A stretch of 64,000 bases of DNA from Actinopolyspora lacussalsi (GTDB lineage Bacteria; Actinomycetota; Actinomycetes; Mycobacteriales; Pseudonocardiaceae): NCBI GenBank assembly GCA_030803735.1, contig JAURUC010000001.1:2745501-2809500 (forward strand), read 5' to 3'. The translations under genes and the position numbers were made by a program. A model generated the notes under the pieces. It was not told the origin of the DNA, ran no database searches, and saw only the letters and a program-made list of their open reading frames with translations. Shown in pieces: positions 8,362-17,785 of this stretch (within the stretch, counting starts at the first letter, position 1; each line of letters begins with the position of its first letter).

Positions 8362-9953
8362 GCACGTTGCGCGGAACGGGAGCGCTCATCCGGCTGATAC
8401 TCCGCAGGGACCGGATACGCATCCCGGCATGGATCCTCGGAGTGGCGGTGTTCCTGCTGGGCAGCGTGGCCACCTTCCCGGTGGCACTCGACTCCGCCGC
8501 CGACCGGCAGGCACGGGCCGCCCTGATGGACAACCCGGCCACGGTGGTGCTGACCGGCCCCGGTTTCGGCCAGCGGGACTACACCTTCGGCGCGATGGTC
8601 GCCAACGAGATGGGCGGGATGACGGCGGTGCTCATCGCACTGATGAGCATCCTGCTGCTGGTGCGGCACAGCCGCCACGAGGAGGAGAGCGGCCGTGCCG
8701 AGCTGCTGCGCGCGGGAGTGGTCGGCAGGCACGCCCCGCTCACGGCGGCGCTGGTCACCGTCATCGGTGTGAACCTGGTGCTGGGCGCCCTGCTCGGTTT
8801 CGCACTGCCCGTGGTGCTGCCGGAGCTGAGCACGGCGGGTTCGCTGCTGTTCGCGGCGGGGCTGGCCATGGTGGGCACGGTCTTCACCGCGGTGGCGGCG
8901 GTGACCGCACAGCTCATGGAGCACGGCCGGGCGGCGGTGGGGGCCGCGGCCTCGCTCCTCGCGCTGAGCTACGCGCTGCGCGGCGCGGGCGACCTGGGCG
9001 ACGGCACGCTCTCCTGGCTCTCCCCGGTCGGTTGGTCACAGCGCACCCGTGCCTACGTCGACGGCACCGGCTGGCCACTGCTGCTCGGGGTGGCGCTGAC
9101 GGTGCTGCTGCTCCTCGGGGCGTTTCTGCTGCGTTCCCGGCGCGACGAGGGAGCGGGGCTGGTGCGGGGTCGCTCCGGTCCGGCGACCGCCTCGGCACTG
9201 CTGTCCGGCCCGTTCACGCTGGCGCTGCGGCTGCAGCGCGGCGTGCTGACGGGCTGGACGGTCGGTTTCGTGCTGTTCGGCGCGTTCGTGGGCGCGATAG
9301 GTGAGCAGGCAGCGGTGTTCGCGCGGGAGAACGAGATGGCCCGGCGCTACTTCGAGCAGGCGGGCGGAGCCGACTCGGCCGAGACGATGATCGCCACCTA
9401 CCTCTCGCTGATGGGCATGGTGGCCGGTGGGTTCGCGCTGCAGTCCGCCGGGCTGCCGCGTGCCGAGGAGTCGGCCGGACGGGTGGAACCCCTGCTGGGT
9501 GGCACCCCGCTGAGCCGGTCGCGCTGGGCGCTGTCCGGTCTGGCGGCCACGCTGTGCGGCAGCGTGCTGGTGATGGGCGGGGCCGGGCTCGGCGCGGGGC
9601 TGGTCTACGCGGGAACCAGCGGAGATCCGAGCAACGTCGTCCGAATACTGGGGGCGGCGCTGGCCTACCTGCCCGCGGTCTGGGTACTGGCCGGGCTCTC
9701 GACCCTGCTGTTCGGGGTGCTGCCCAAAGCCACCGGCCTGAGTTGGCTCGTCCTGACCGGGATCGTCTTCGTGGGGATGTTCGGGCCGCTGCTGCGAGTG
9801 CCGGACCGGATCTCGGACCTCTCGCCGTTCGCCCACGTGCCGACGCTGCCCACCGAGGAGTTCACCCCGGTACCGCTGCTCGTGCTGGCCGCCACGGCGG
9901 TACTGCTGACTGCGATCGGAGTCGCCGGATACCGGCGTCGTGACACGGCTTGA
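8358..9953 (+). CDS. ABC-2 type exporter permease
   Basis: 531 residues, about 12 membrane helices in two halves (roughly residues 20-255 and 290-530), each half starting with a cytoplasmic helix and a long first hydrophobic segment. This is the fused double-length permease annotated in actinomycetes as an antibiotic or polyketide exporter. Start ATG 8358 lies inside the ATPase stop codon and is preceded by GAAGGAG. It is the last gene of the operon; a strong hairpin follows at 9964. Confidence 0.9.
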   Translation: MSTLRGTGALIRLILRRDRIRIPAWILGVAVFLLGSVATFPVALDSAADRQARAALMDNPATVVLTGPGFGQRDYTFGAMVANEMGGMTAVLIALMSILLLVRHSRHEEESGRAELLRAGVVGRHAPLTAALVTVIGVNLVLGALLGFALPVVLPELSTAGSLLFAAGLAMVGTVFTAVAAVTAQLMEHGRAAVGAAASLLALSYALRGAGDLGDGTLSWLSPVGWSQRTRAYVDGTGWPLLLGVALTVLLLLGAFLLRSRRDEGAGLVRGRSGPATASALLSGPFTLALRLQRGVLTGWTVGFVLFGAFVGAIGEQAAVFARENEMARRYFEQAGGADSAETMIATYLSLMGMVAGGFALQSAGLPRAEESAGRVEPLLGGTPLSRSRWALSGLAATLCGSVLVMGGAGLGAGLVYAGTSGDPSNVVRILGAALAYLPAVWVLAGLSTLLFGVLPKATGLSWLVLTGIVFVGMFGPLLRVPDRISDLSPFAHVPTLPTEEFTPVPLLVLAATAVLLTAIGVAGYRRRDTA

Positions 9954-9963
9954 ACCGCCTCAC

Positions 9964-9996
9964 CCCGGACCTCGCGGCCGAACCGCGAGGTCCGGG
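9964..9996. terminator. Bidirectional terminator between ABC permease and pcrA
   Basis: CCCGGACCTCGCGG / CCGCGAGGTCCGGG, a 14-bp perfect stem with a 5-nt loop, in the 48-bp gap between two convergent genes. Confidence 0.85.
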
Positions 9997-10001
9997 ACGT
10001 T

Positions 10002-12503
10002 CTACAGCTTCACCAGCGGCACGCTGCCGATGAGCATGAGCCGGATGGTGCCCGAGTCGCCGAAATCGATGTTGGCCGTGGCGCGCGCCCCCTCACCGTC
10101 GGTGGAGAGCACCGTGCCGAGCCCGTACTTGTCGTGGTTGACCCGGTCGCCCGCCTCGAGCTTGATCGGAACGGAGTTCTTCCAGCTCGACGCACCACCA
10201 CCGCGGGAACCGCGATCACCCGACCCGGAGGGACCTCCCGGCCCGGCCTCCGAACCACCGCGACCGCCCCAGCCGCCACGCTCGCGTGGCGCGGAACGCT
10301 CCGGCTCCAGCTTGCGCCACTCCACGAGATGTTGCGGAATCTCGGTGATGAACCGCGAGGCCGGATTGGTGACCGGCTGCCCCCAGGCGGAGCGCATCAA
10401 CGCGCGGGAGAGGTACAACCGTCGCCGGGCGCGGGTGATACCGACGTAAGCCAGCCTGCGTTCCTCGGACAGCTCCTGCGAGTCCCCCAACGCCCGCATG
10501 TGGGGGAAGACGCCGTCCTCCCAGCCGGTGGCGAACACGACCGGGAACTCCAGTCCCTTCGCGGTGTGCAGCGTCATGAGCGTGACCAGGCCGTCGCTGT
10601 TCTCCGGCAACGCGTCGGCGTCGGCCACCAGCGAGACGCGCTCCAGAAAGGCACCGATCGAGTCGTCGGGCAGTGGGTTGTCGTCCTGTTCCGCGTTCGC
10701 GGAGTCACCTTCGCCGGAAACCTCGCCGTCCGAATCACCGCCGTCCGAATCACCGCCGCCGGAAGCGCCATCCGATGTGGACTCCGACTCCCCGGCCGGG
10801 CGCGTGTCGCCGAACTCCCGGGCCACGCTGATCAGCTCGTCGAGGTTCTCCACCCGGGAGGCGTCCTGCGGGTCCTCGCTGCTCTCCAGCTCACCCCGGT
10901 AACCGGTGCGTTCGAGCAACGTGCGCAGCACCTCGGCCACATCGTTGTTCGCGGCCACCTCGCGCAGCTCGTCGAGCAGTTCGGTGAAACCGGCGACGGC
11001 GCGGGCCGCACGCGAGTTGAGCTGCCCGATCTCGCCCCGTGCCGCATGCCGTAGCGCGGCACCGAACGAGATGCGCTCCTGCTCGGCGTACTCGGCGAGC
11101 ACCGTCTCGGCACGCTGTCCGATCCCGCGCTTGGGGACGTTGAGGATCCGGCGCAGGCTGACGGTGTCGTCGGGATTGTCCAGAACCCGCAGGTAGGCCA
11201 ACGCGTCACGGACCTCGCGGCGCTCGTAGAACCGCACCCCGCCGATGACCCGGTAGGGCAGTCCCAGCCTGATGAACACTTCCTCGAACACCCGGGACTG
11301 GTTGTTGGTGCGGTAGAAAACGGCGATGTCGTTGAAGGTGGCCTCTCCCGAGTCCACGAGCCGGTCGATCTCGGCGGCCACGAACGCGGCCTCGTCGTGT
11401 TCGTTGTCGCCCACGTAACCGACGAGCGGTTCCCCCTCGCCCGACTCGCTCCACAGCCGCTTCTCCCTGCGGCCGGTGTTGGAACGGATCACGGAGTTGG
11501 CCGCCGACAGGATCGTCTGGGTGGAGCGGTAGTTCTGCTCCAGCACGATCGTGTCCGCCTCGGGGTAGTCCCGCTCGAACTCCTCGATGTTGCGGATCGT
11601 GGCGCCGCGGAAGGCGTAGATCGACTGATCGGCGTCACCGACCACGCACAGCTCGGCGGGCGGGACCTCGCTCGCGTCCGACTCGGTACCGACCAGCTCA
11701 CGCACCAGCGCGTACTGCGCGTGGTTGGTGTCCTGGTACTCGTCGACCATGATGTGCCGGAACCTGCGGCGGTAGTGCTCCGCCACGGCCGGGTGATCAC
11801 GCAGCAGCGAGACCGTACGCATGATCAGGTCGTCGAAGTCCATCGCGTTGGAGTCCGCCAGCCGACGCTGGTAGGCGGCGTAGACATCGGCGACCTTGCG
11901 CTCCAGGTCGCTGCCGACGCGTTCGGCGGCCGTCTCCGGATCGACGAGCTCGTTCTTCAGGTTCGAGATCTGTGCCGCGAGCGTGCGCACCGGATACCGC
12001 TTGGAGTCCAGTTCCAGGTCCCTGGCCACCAGCGTGACGAGCCGCCTGGAGTCGTCGGCGTCGTAGATCGAGAAATTGGTCGAGAGCCCCAGTGTTCTCG
12101 CTTCACGGCGGAGGATACGCACGCACATCGAGTGGAAGGTGGATACCCACATCGCGTTGGCGCGCCTGCCCACGAGCTCGGCCACCCGTTCCTTCATCTC
12201 GGTGGCGGCCTTGTTGGTGAACGTGATCGCCATGATCTGGCCCGGATGCACACCACGCTGGTCCAACAGGTGCGCGATGCGGTGGGTGAGCACCTTGGTC
12301 TTGCCCGATCCGGCCCCGGCCACCACCAGCAGTGGCGTACCGCTGTGCAGTACCGCGCGGCACTGCTGCGGATTCAGCTCCGAGACCAGCTGTTCGCTGG
12401 AAGGCAGCGGCGCGGCCCTCGCCGGGCCGTCCCGGCCATCGGGAGGGGGCATCCCGTCGGATCGGACGGGACCGTCGGCTGCGGCGTCGAACAGGGTGCT
12501 CAT
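10002..12503 (-). CDS. pcrA: ATP-dependent DNA helicase PcrA/UvrD1
   Basis: 833 residues from ATG 12503; the frame extends 24 codons further but the family N-terminus (short tail, then LNPQQCRAVLHSG) fits this start. SF1A helicase motifs in order: VVAGAGSGKT (Walker A), DEYQDTN (II), QSIYAFRGA (III), QNYRST (IV), TLHTAKGLEFPVVF (V) and VGITRARRRLYLS (VI). The C-terminus has the PcrA Tudor-like element (GDRVNHDKYGLGTV). It unwinds DNA 3'-5' in repair and clears stalled replication or transcription complexes. An acidic Ser/Gly/Asp insert of about 50 residues around position 600 (2B region) is unusual. Orthologue of Rv0949, adjacent to chorismate mutase as in mycobacteria. Confidence 0.97.
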   Translation of the reverse strand: MSTLFDAAADGPVRSDGMPPPDGRDGPARAAPLPSSEQLVSELNPQQCRAVLHSGTPLLVVAGAGSGKTKVLTHRIAHLLDQRGVHPGQIMAITFTNKAATEMKERVAELVGRRANAMWVSTFHSMCVRILRREARTLGLSTNFSIYDADDSRRLVTLVARDLELDSKRYPVRTLAAQISNLKNELVDPETAAERVGSDLERKVADVYAAYQRRLADSNAMDFDDLIMRTVSLLRDHPAVAEHYRRRFRHIMVDEYQDTNHAQYALVRELVGTESDASEVPPAELCVVGDADQSIYAFRGATIRNIEEFERDYPEADTIVLEQNYRSTQTILSAANSVIRSNTGRREKRLWSESGEGEPLVGYVGDNEHDEAAFVAAEIDRLVDSGEATFNDIAVFYRTNNQSRVFEEVFIRLGLPYRVIGGVRFYERREVRDALAYLRVLDNPDDTVSLRRILNVPKRGIGQRAETVLAEYAEQERISFGAALRHAARGEIGQLNSRAARAVAGFTELLDELREVAANNDVAEVLRTLLERTGYRGELESSEDPQDASRVENLDELISVAREFGDTRPAGESESTSDGASGGGDSDGGDSDGEVSGEGDSANAEQDDNPLPDDSIGAFLERVSLVADADALPENSDGLVTLMTLHTAKGLEFPVVFATGWEDGVFPHMRALGDSQELSEERRLAYVGITRARRRLYLSRALMRSAWGQPVTNPASRFITEIPQHLVEWRKLEPERSAPRERGGWGGRGGSEAGPGGPSGSGDRGSRGGGASSWKNSVPIKLEAGDRVNHDKYGLGTVLSTDGEGARATANIDFGDSGTIRLMLIGSVPLVKL

Positions 12504-12645
12504 CGGTAATTCAGAGTACCGTTCCGGGACCGGCTTACCACGGGCAGCCGAGGCCGGACACCGCACCGACATCACTCGTTCGAACCAGGGGAGGAAGAGA
12601 AGGAGTGGTGGTGCGACCCGGTTCGTTGTGGCAGACTGACCGCGT

Positions 12646-12708
12646 GCTTACACGCAGCCGCCAGTTTTTCTACGGGCCCGGGACTCCGGCGTCCGTAGCT
12701 GTGTAAGC
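12646..12708 (+). other. Possible structured RNA leader upstream of chorismate mutase
   Basis: Nested inverted repeats: outer GCTTACAC (12646-12653) with GTGTAAGC (12701-12708), and inner CTACGG (12670-12675) with CCGTAG (12693-12698). A further hairpin, CCCCGG-N9-CCGGGG, lies at 12722-12742. They sit in the 288-bp gap between divergent pcrA and the chorismate mutase gene. No T-tract follows, so a simple terminator is less likely. Class unknown. Confidence 0.4.
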
Positions 12709-12791
12709 TCCAAGAACGATGCCCCGGAGTTCCGAACCGGGGCGGTGGCGCATCCGGGGCGGATTCCGGGACCGACGACCCGGAGGAAGAG

Positions 12792-13100
12792 TTGAGCGCG
12801 ACCGTGGACAGCGATCAAACCGGTGCCGAAAGCCCCGACCCCGAGTGGCCCGCCGAGAACGGTTCGGTCGAGGAACTCAGGGACGAGATCGACTACCTCG
12901 ACGAGGAAATCCTGCGTCTGATCAAACGTCGGGCCGAGGTATCCCGCCAAGTGGGCGCGGCGCGAATGGCCGAAGGTGGCACGCGCATCGTCTACAACCG
13001 GGAAATGGACGTGTTGGCGCGCTACCGTGAGCTGGGATCCGAGGGACGGGAACTGGCGATGATCCTGCTCAGGCTCGGCCGCGGCAAACTGGGGCACTGA
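12792..13100 (+). CDS. Chorismate mutase, AroQ-delta (intracellular) type
   Basis: 102 residues; TTG start at 12792 preceded by GGAGGAAGAG. The single all-helical AroQ domain covers residues ~28-102: LRDEIDYLDEEILRLIKRRAEVSRQVG carries the first-helix Arg and the catalytic Lys/Arg region, followed by YNREMDVLARYRELGSEG. It converts chorismate to prephenate for Phe/Tyr synthesis. In mycobacteria the orthologue (Rv0948c) is small, poorly active alone and activated by complexing with DAHP synthase; the matching size and ...GRGKLGH-type C-terminus suggest the same here. The N-terminal acidic extension (~27 residues) is variable in the family. Confidence 0.92.
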   Translation: MSATVDSDQTGAESPDPEWPAENGSVEELRDEIDYLDEEILRLIKRRAEVSRQVGAARMAEGGTRIVYNREMDVLARYRELGSEGRELAMILLRLGRGKLGH

Positions 13101-13176
13101 CCGGAGCTTCCGAACGGGTTCGGCCGAACGATCGCCCGGTGGGAGCCGGCGGGCGACCGAGCGGTCCGGCCGGACC

Positions 13177-13968
13177 TCAATGGGCCGACCAACCACCGTC
13201 CATCGAGAACGAGGACCCGGTGACCGAGACGGCGGAAACACCGCACAACCACGCGGTCAGCTCCGCCACCTCCACCGGGTCCACCAACCGCTTGACCGGT
13301 GTGCGCGCGAGCAGCACGTCCTCGATCACCTGCTCCCGGGGAACACGGTGCCGCACGGAGTGTTCGGCGATCCGGCGTTCGAGAAGCGGAGTACGCACGT
13401 ACCCCGGACAGATGCAGTTCGAGGTCACCCCGTACCCCGCCGCTTCGACGGCCACGGTCTTGGACAGCCCTTCCAGACCGTGTTTGGCGGTGACGTACGC
13501 GCTCTTCAGGGGTGCGGCACGAATGCCGTGGACCGAGGAGATGTTGACGATCCTGCCCCATCCGTTGTGGTACATCCCGGGCAGCGCCGAACGGATGATC
13601 CGGAACGGAGCCTGCACCATGACCGCCAACAGCAGTTGGAACATGTCCGGCGGATACTGGTGCACCGGAGCCACGTACTGCAGCCCCGCGTTGTTGACCA
13701 CTATGTCGGTGTCCTCGCCCAGCTCGGCGACGGCATCCGGTTCGGACAGGTCCGCGACGGTGTACCGCGCCCCTGTCTCCTCGGCCACCCTCTCCACCGA
13801 TTCCGCGAGGCGGTCGACGAGCAGCAACCGGGCCCCGGAGACCGCCAGTTTCCGCGCGACCGCCGCCCCGATCCCGCTCCCCGCTCCGGTGACGAGCGCC
13901 CGTTTGCCCGTCAGATCCACCGCGACTTCGGCGGATGGCCCCGCCGCGGCAGCCGAACTGTCAGCCAT
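13177..13968 (-). CDS. Short-chain dehydrogenase, 3-hydroxybutyrate dehydrogenase type
   Basis: 263 residues. NAD-binding TGAGSGIG near residue 28, NNAGLQYVAPVHQYP near 92, and the catalytic Ser...Tyr-x-x-x-Lys as NISSVHGIRAAPLKSAYVTAKHG. CPGYVRTPLLERRI and the terminal FSMDGGWSAH complete the classical SDR fold. The Leu-Gln-Tyr-Val-Ala-Pro segment, the SVHG following the catalytic Ser and the CPGYVRTPL segment resemble D-3-hydroxybutyrate dehydrogenases, which oxidise (R)-3-hydroxybutyrate to acetoacetate in polyhydroxybutyrate or ketone-body use. Substrate is inferred from similarity; no PHB genes are nearby. Convergent with chorismate mutase; start ATG 13968. Confidence 0.78.
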   Translation of the reverse strand: MADSSAAAAGPSAEVAVDLTGKRALVTGAGSGIGAAVARKLAVSGARLLLVDRLAESVERVAEETGARYTVADLSEPDAVAELGEDTDIVVNNAGLQYVAPVHQYPPDMFQLLLAVMVQAPFRIIRSALPGMYHNGWGRIVNISSVHGIRAAPLKSAYVTAKHGLEGLSKTVAVEAAGYGVTSNCICPGYVRTPLLERRIAEHSVRHRVPREQVIEDVLLARTPVKRLVDPVEVAELTAWLCGVSAVSVTGSSFSMDGGWSAH

Positions 13969-14136
13969 ACCGGCAACTTAAAGGTGGTCTCGGCCGCTAT
14001 CCAACATCCGTACAGGGGCAATTCGCTGCGGAATCCGACGGTGGCCGGGCTCTTTTCGACGGTGGCCGGGCTTGTCGGGTATTACGCTGTCGATCGGATG
14101 TGGCCGAACCGGCCACGATTGGGGGAAGATGGACAT

Positions 14137-14454
14137 ATGGGCACGATTATCGACGTGATCGCGTTCGTGGTCACTCTGCTCGCGTTGTTGGCGGCGCTGG
14201 GCCACGCTGGGTATCTGACGTTGTTGTCGACCGCGGCACGGAAACGGCCCGGCGGACAACCGGCCATCAAGTTCGCCCGGAAACGGGCTCCCGTGGCGGG
14301 TACCGCGCTCGGCCTGGGACTGCTGGCCGTGCTGCTGTCCACGGGTGGCGTGGTCCCGGACGTGTTCGCGATCCTGCTCGGTGGTGGCGTGGGACTCGGT
14401 TCTACGCACGCGTTGCGGAGCACCCAGCAGGACTTTCGTGGTGGCAGGTACTGA
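14137..14454 (+). CDS. Small two-helix membrane protein, function unknown
   Basis: 105 residues from ATG 14137, preceded by GGGGGAAG. The frame is open far upstream but that part is antisense to the dehydrogenase gene. Hydrophobic segment ~5-30 (IIDVIAFVVTLLALLAALGHAGYLTLLST), a basic loop (RKRPGGQPAIKFARKRAP), second segment ~50-90, short tail. No catalytic motif seen. It stands between a divergent dehydrogenase and the PIG-L gene. Confidence 0.7.
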   Translation: MGTIIDVIAFVVTLLALLAALGHAGYLTLLSTAARKRPGGQPAIKFARKRAPVAGTALGLGLLAVLLSTGGVVPDVFAILLGGGVGLGSTHALRSTQQDFRGGRY

Positions 14455-14625
14455 TCGGAGCTCTCCGCTTCCCGCATGAGGGCGTGCCCGCGTCCGGGCC
14501 GGAACCACCCTCCCGCGGCTGCCCGCTCTCGCCCGGAAGTGGACATCGAATGAACCGCTATGATCACTGATCGTGTCTTTCCGACCCGTTTCCGAGATGT
14601 CGGTGGGGCTGCCTAGGCTGTCCCC

Positions 14626-15363
14626 GTGATCGATTCACCGAACCCGCCCACCGGCGTCCCGGAACGCGTTCTCGTGGTGACGGCCCATCCCGATGACGTC
14701 GACTTCGGCGGTGCGGGAACCGTCGCGGGCTGGACGGCGGGCGGCACCTCGGTCACCTACTGCGTCTGCACCGCGGGCGAGGCCGGAGCGCCGGAGGACG
14801 CCACTCGGGAACGGGTGCGACAGCTGCGTATCGCGGAGCAGCGACGTGCCGCCGCACGGGTCGGGGTCGACGACGTACGTTTCCTCGACCACGAGGACGG
14901 CAGGCTGTCTCCGGACCTGACGTTGCGCCGCCGTATCACCCGGGTGATCCGTTCCGTGCGCCCGGAGATCGTCGTCACGCACTCCCCCGAGATCAACTGG
15001 TCCCGCATCGCGCTGGCCCATCCGGACCACCGTGCCGTTGGTGAGGCCACCCTGGCGGCGGTGTATCCGGACGCGCGGAGCCCCTTCGCACACCCGGAGT
15101 TGCTCGACCGGGAAGGACTGCGGCCGTGGACGGTACGGCAGCTCTGGATCACAGAATCGCCGGAAGAGCGCGCCAATCACGCGGTCGACGTGACCGACCG
15201 GTTCACGGACAAGATCGCGGCACTGTCGGAGCACGCCTCGCAAGTGGCGGATTCACGGGATCTCGCCGCGATGCTGCGCGAGCACTTAGGCGACAACGCG
15301 CGACGACACGGACTGGTGGAGGGCCGGCTGGCCGAAGTGTTCCAAGTGGTCAACACCGAGTGA
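14626..15363 (+). CDS. PIG-L family (LmbE-like) N-acetylglucosaminyl deacetylase
   Basis: 245 residues, GTG start at 14626. Zinc-site motif AHPDDVDFG near residue 21 with the downstream HPDHRAVG near residue 138 supplying the third ligand; these define the PIG-L/LmbE fold. Members deacetylate GlcNAc-linked substrates; in actinobacteria these include MshB (mycothiol synthesis) and Mca (mycothiol conjugate amidase). It is shorter than MshB/Mca (about 290-300), so the substrate is open. It lies 46 bp upstream of a membrane-protein pair on the same strand, so may be cotranscribed with them. Confidence 0.88.
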   Translation: MIDSPNPPTGVPERVLVVTAHPDDVDFGGAGTVAGWTAGGTSVTYCVCTAGEAGAPEDATRERVRQLRIAEQRRAAARVGVDDVRFLDHEDGRLSPDLTLRRRITRVIRSVRPEIVVTHSPEINWSRIALAHPDHRAVGEATLAAVYPDARSPFAHPELLDREGLRPWTVRQLWITESPEERANHAVDVTDRFTDKIAALSEHASQVADSRDLAAMLREHLGDNARRHGLVEGRLAEVFQVVNTE

Positions 15364-15409
15364 GCCGGCGCGGGGAGCACCGGACGGCACTGCAGAAGGG
15401 CGAGTCGCG

Positions 15410-16576
15410 ATGGACGGTGGCGGGCCGAACCGCTATCCGGGCGAGGACGGCGAGGCCGCGGGTACACGAGTGAACCACGGTGGTCCGGAACGCCGCTGCG
15501 TAACCGGGACGAGCCGTGTCACCGGGACGAACGACACGGCCGCGTCGGACGCACCGCCACGATCCCGTTGCCCGGAGGAACCGGAGGGCGGGCTGTGCGA
15601 GTTCGGACTCGGCATGATCCCCGCTTCGATCACCCCGCCGCGCACCTGGCGGCGGGCGGCATGGTTCGTGGTGGTGTCGGCGGCAGCGGCGTTGGGGGGA
15701 ATCGTGCTGGTCACAGCGGTGGTGATGAGCAACGAACCCGCTCGGTTGGCCACGGACCCCCGGCACCTGCCACGAGCCGGGGAGTACCCACCGCTGTACC
15801 GATCGGACGAGAGCCCCGCCGGTTCGGGAATCGAATCCACCGCCGACGACAACGGTGCACCGGAACCGAGTTCCTCCGGGAGGTCGCGACAGCCGACGGC
15901 GACCGGGCGAACCGGCGACGGTGTTCCGCCCGTGCACGGCCCCCCGACCGGCACACGACAGCGGAGTTCGACAGCCGCGCCGTCGGCGTCACGGCAGAGC
16001 ACGGCTCCCACGCGCGAGCTCCCCTCCGGCGACACAGCGGGGAACGACCTCGCGGCGGACGATCCAGCGGAGGAGAGCACTTCGCAGGGCACCACCCCAA
16101 CCAGCGACACCCCCGCCAGTGACACCCCCGCCAGCGACGATCCGCCGGGCATCGCTTCCGCCGGGACCCTGCAGCAGAGCGCGACCCTCTGGCACACGAC
16201 CACGTCCGCCCCCACGGAGCGCCCGGCACAGCAGCACCAGACACAGCAGGACACGACGATGCCGCCGTCCGTGATGCTCGGCCTCACGAAAAGCTACTTC
16301 CGCTCCCTCGATGCCGGGGAGCCGTACCTGGCGCACGAACTGACGGCCGGATCGCCGCATCGCACCGGTTTCACCGGTCTGCGACGACGGTACGCGGAGT
16401 TCGGCTCGGTCGAACTCGTCAGCAGCACCGTACGTGGTGACGGCACGGTGAACGAACTGCGCGTGGATCCCGGGGTCGGTGAGTCGACCACGCGCTACCG
16501 GCGGCTGGAATTCGACGAGCACCCGCGGCGAGTGGTCGCCGACGAGCCCGTGGACGATCCGCCCGGGAACCGCTGA
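15410..16576 (+). CDS. Single-pass membrane protein with Ser/Thr/Pro linker and C-terminal extracytoplasmic domain
   Basis: 388 residues. Cytoplasmic N-terminus of ~80 residues, one membrane helix (~84-105, AAWFVVVSAAAALGGIVLV), a ~175-residue disordered linker (TPTSDTPASDTPASDDPP shows short repeats), and a compact domain at ~285-375 beginning LTKSYFRSLDAGEPYLAHEL. That domain resembles in length and pattern the C-terminal domain of the kinase at 19555-21228 (VRTYFDTVTDDTDDAWRML; VEIVSG versus VELVSS). AAGGGCGAG precedes ATG 15410. Probably an extracytoplasmic partner or paralogue of the kinase sensor; no enzymatic motif. It is 18 bp upstream of the next gene. Confidence 0.75.
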   Translation: MDGGGPNRYPGEDGEAAGTRVNHGGPERRCVTGTSRVTGTNDTAASDAPPRSRCPEEPEGGLCEFGLGMIPASITPPRTWRRAAWFVVVSAAAALGGIVLVTAVVMSNEPARLATDPRHLPRAGEYPPLYRSDESPAGSGIESTADDNGAPEPSSSGRSRQPTATGRTGDGVPPVHGPPTGTRQRSSTAAPSASRQSTAPTRELPSGDTAGNDLAADDPAEESTSQGTTPTSDTPASDTPASDDPPGIASAGTLQQSATLWHTTTSAPTERPAQQHQTQQDTTMPPSVMLGLTKSYFRSLDAGEPYLAHELTAGSPHRTGFTGLRRRYAEFGSVELVSSTVRGDGTVNELRVDPGVGESTTRYRRLEFDEHPRRVVADEPVDDPPGNR

Positions 16577-16594
16577 CGGGTCGGGAGGAACGAC

Positions 16595-17374
16595 ATGTCG
16601 GAATCGGCACGAAGCGGGGCCCCCTTCGAAGAGGTGCGGCCGGTGGACCACCACGGCGAGACGGCGGAACCACGGTCCGTCGCCGGCGCGACGAGCTCCG
16701 AACACCGAATCGCCGGTACCGGGACAGGACCGGTCCAGCTCGGTGGACGTTCGGTGTTGTGGACGGTAGGAGCATTGGGGACGCTGTTGGCGATGGGCGC
16801 TACGGCGGCTCTCGGCGTGGTGTTGTCGGACTCGACGCCGCCGCGTTCGGAGCGGAAGACGCCGAACCGCACGGGGTTGCCGATAACGGGTGCCGCGGCG
16901 CTGCGGGTGGACCTGCTGCTGGAACGAGCGGGCCGGTCGAGGGCCCTACCGGGAAGCTCCGCCGCACGGGCGGAGCTCACGGACGAGTCAGCCGTGACGA
17001 GCTCGGCCGACGGTCGCACCGGCAGTTCGCGGCTCGGTCCGCCCGGGGAGACGTCGGTTCCGTCGGTGCGAGTGGTGCGCGAGTTCCACAGGCTGTTGGG
17101 AGCGGAGCCGGCGAGCGCCGTACGGCTGCTCTCGATGAGCATGACCGAGGCGCAACGGGCGGACATCGTGCGGAGCTGGCGCGCGCTGCGATCGATTCGC
17201 TCGGACGAGATCAGCGTGACCACGAGCGGACGAGTGGTGTCGACGGTCGCGGCGCGCGACGCCACGGGAACCAGAATCGCACTCCGCTACTCCTTCGCGG
17301 TCGACGACGGCTCGGATCCGCGCATCCCGCGTGTCCGGTTGGACGCGGCGCGGTTCCGGGAGCCGGAACGGTAG
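16595..17374 (+). CDS. Single-pass membrane protein, kinase-sensor-like C-terminal domain
   Basis: 259 residues; ATG 16595 preceded by GGGAGGAACGAC. Cytoplasmic N-terminus of ~50 residues, one membrane helix (~52-73, LWTVGALGTLLAMGATAALGV), a linker, and a C-terminal domain from ~152 (VRVVREFHRLLGAEPASAVRL ... FREPER) with the same predicted helix-helix-strand order as the neighbouring 388-residue protein. Together they look like diverged tandem paralogues, cotranscribed and placed directly before two Ser/Thr kinases. No function can be assigned. Confidence 0.7.
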   Translation: MSESARSGAPFEEVRPVDHHGETAEPRSVAGATSSEHRIAGTGTGPVQLGGRSVLWTVGALGTLLAMGATAALGVVLSDSTPPRSERKTPNRTGLPITGAAALRVDLLLERAGRSRALPGSSAARAELTDESAVTSSADGRTGSSRLGPPGETSVPSVRVVREFHRLLGAEPASAVRLLSMSMTEAQRADIVRSWRALRSIRSDEISVTTSGRVVSTVAARDATGTRIALRYSFAVDDGSDPRIPRVRLDAARFREPER

Positions 17375-17785
17375 GACGCCTGGACGACACCACTTCCGTG
17401 ACGAAGAACACCGGTAACCGCGGGACGGCCGTACCGACGGCTCTCCCCGGCCGGTATTCTCACAACGATGCGGCAACGAACTGCCACGTCGCCGGAATCC
17501 CGGGGACGGTTCGGGGCGAACCGCTTCGTCGACGGCACGAGCGCAGGGCCGGTCACGCGGCCTCGGAGCGGTCGAAGACTTCCCCGCTCCGCCGGTTCCT
17601 CGGTGGGCTAGGCTGCCGTGTCACGGTCGTTCGGTTTCCGTGACCGAACGCGGTCGCACAGTGAACGTTTACATGTCGGAGGGCCACGCGGGGCCCGCAA
17701 CAATCCACCGATCCCGACGACCCGGTGAACCGGTGTCCCCGGCGACGAGGTCGACCGGGATCGAGAGCAGTACGGGGAGACGTCG
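17375..17785. other. 411-bp gap before the kinase pair
   Basis: No ORF with a credible start. Two overlapping inverted repeats stand out: GTCACGG/CCGTGAC (17620-17644) and CGTTCGG/CCGAACG (17628-17650), about 140 bp before the first kinase start; they could be an operator or terminator. Confidence 0.4.

Noticed and set aside
12646..12708. tRNA gene upstream of chorismate mutase
   Set aside because: Nested stems lack a cloverleaf, anticodon arm and T-loop sequence.
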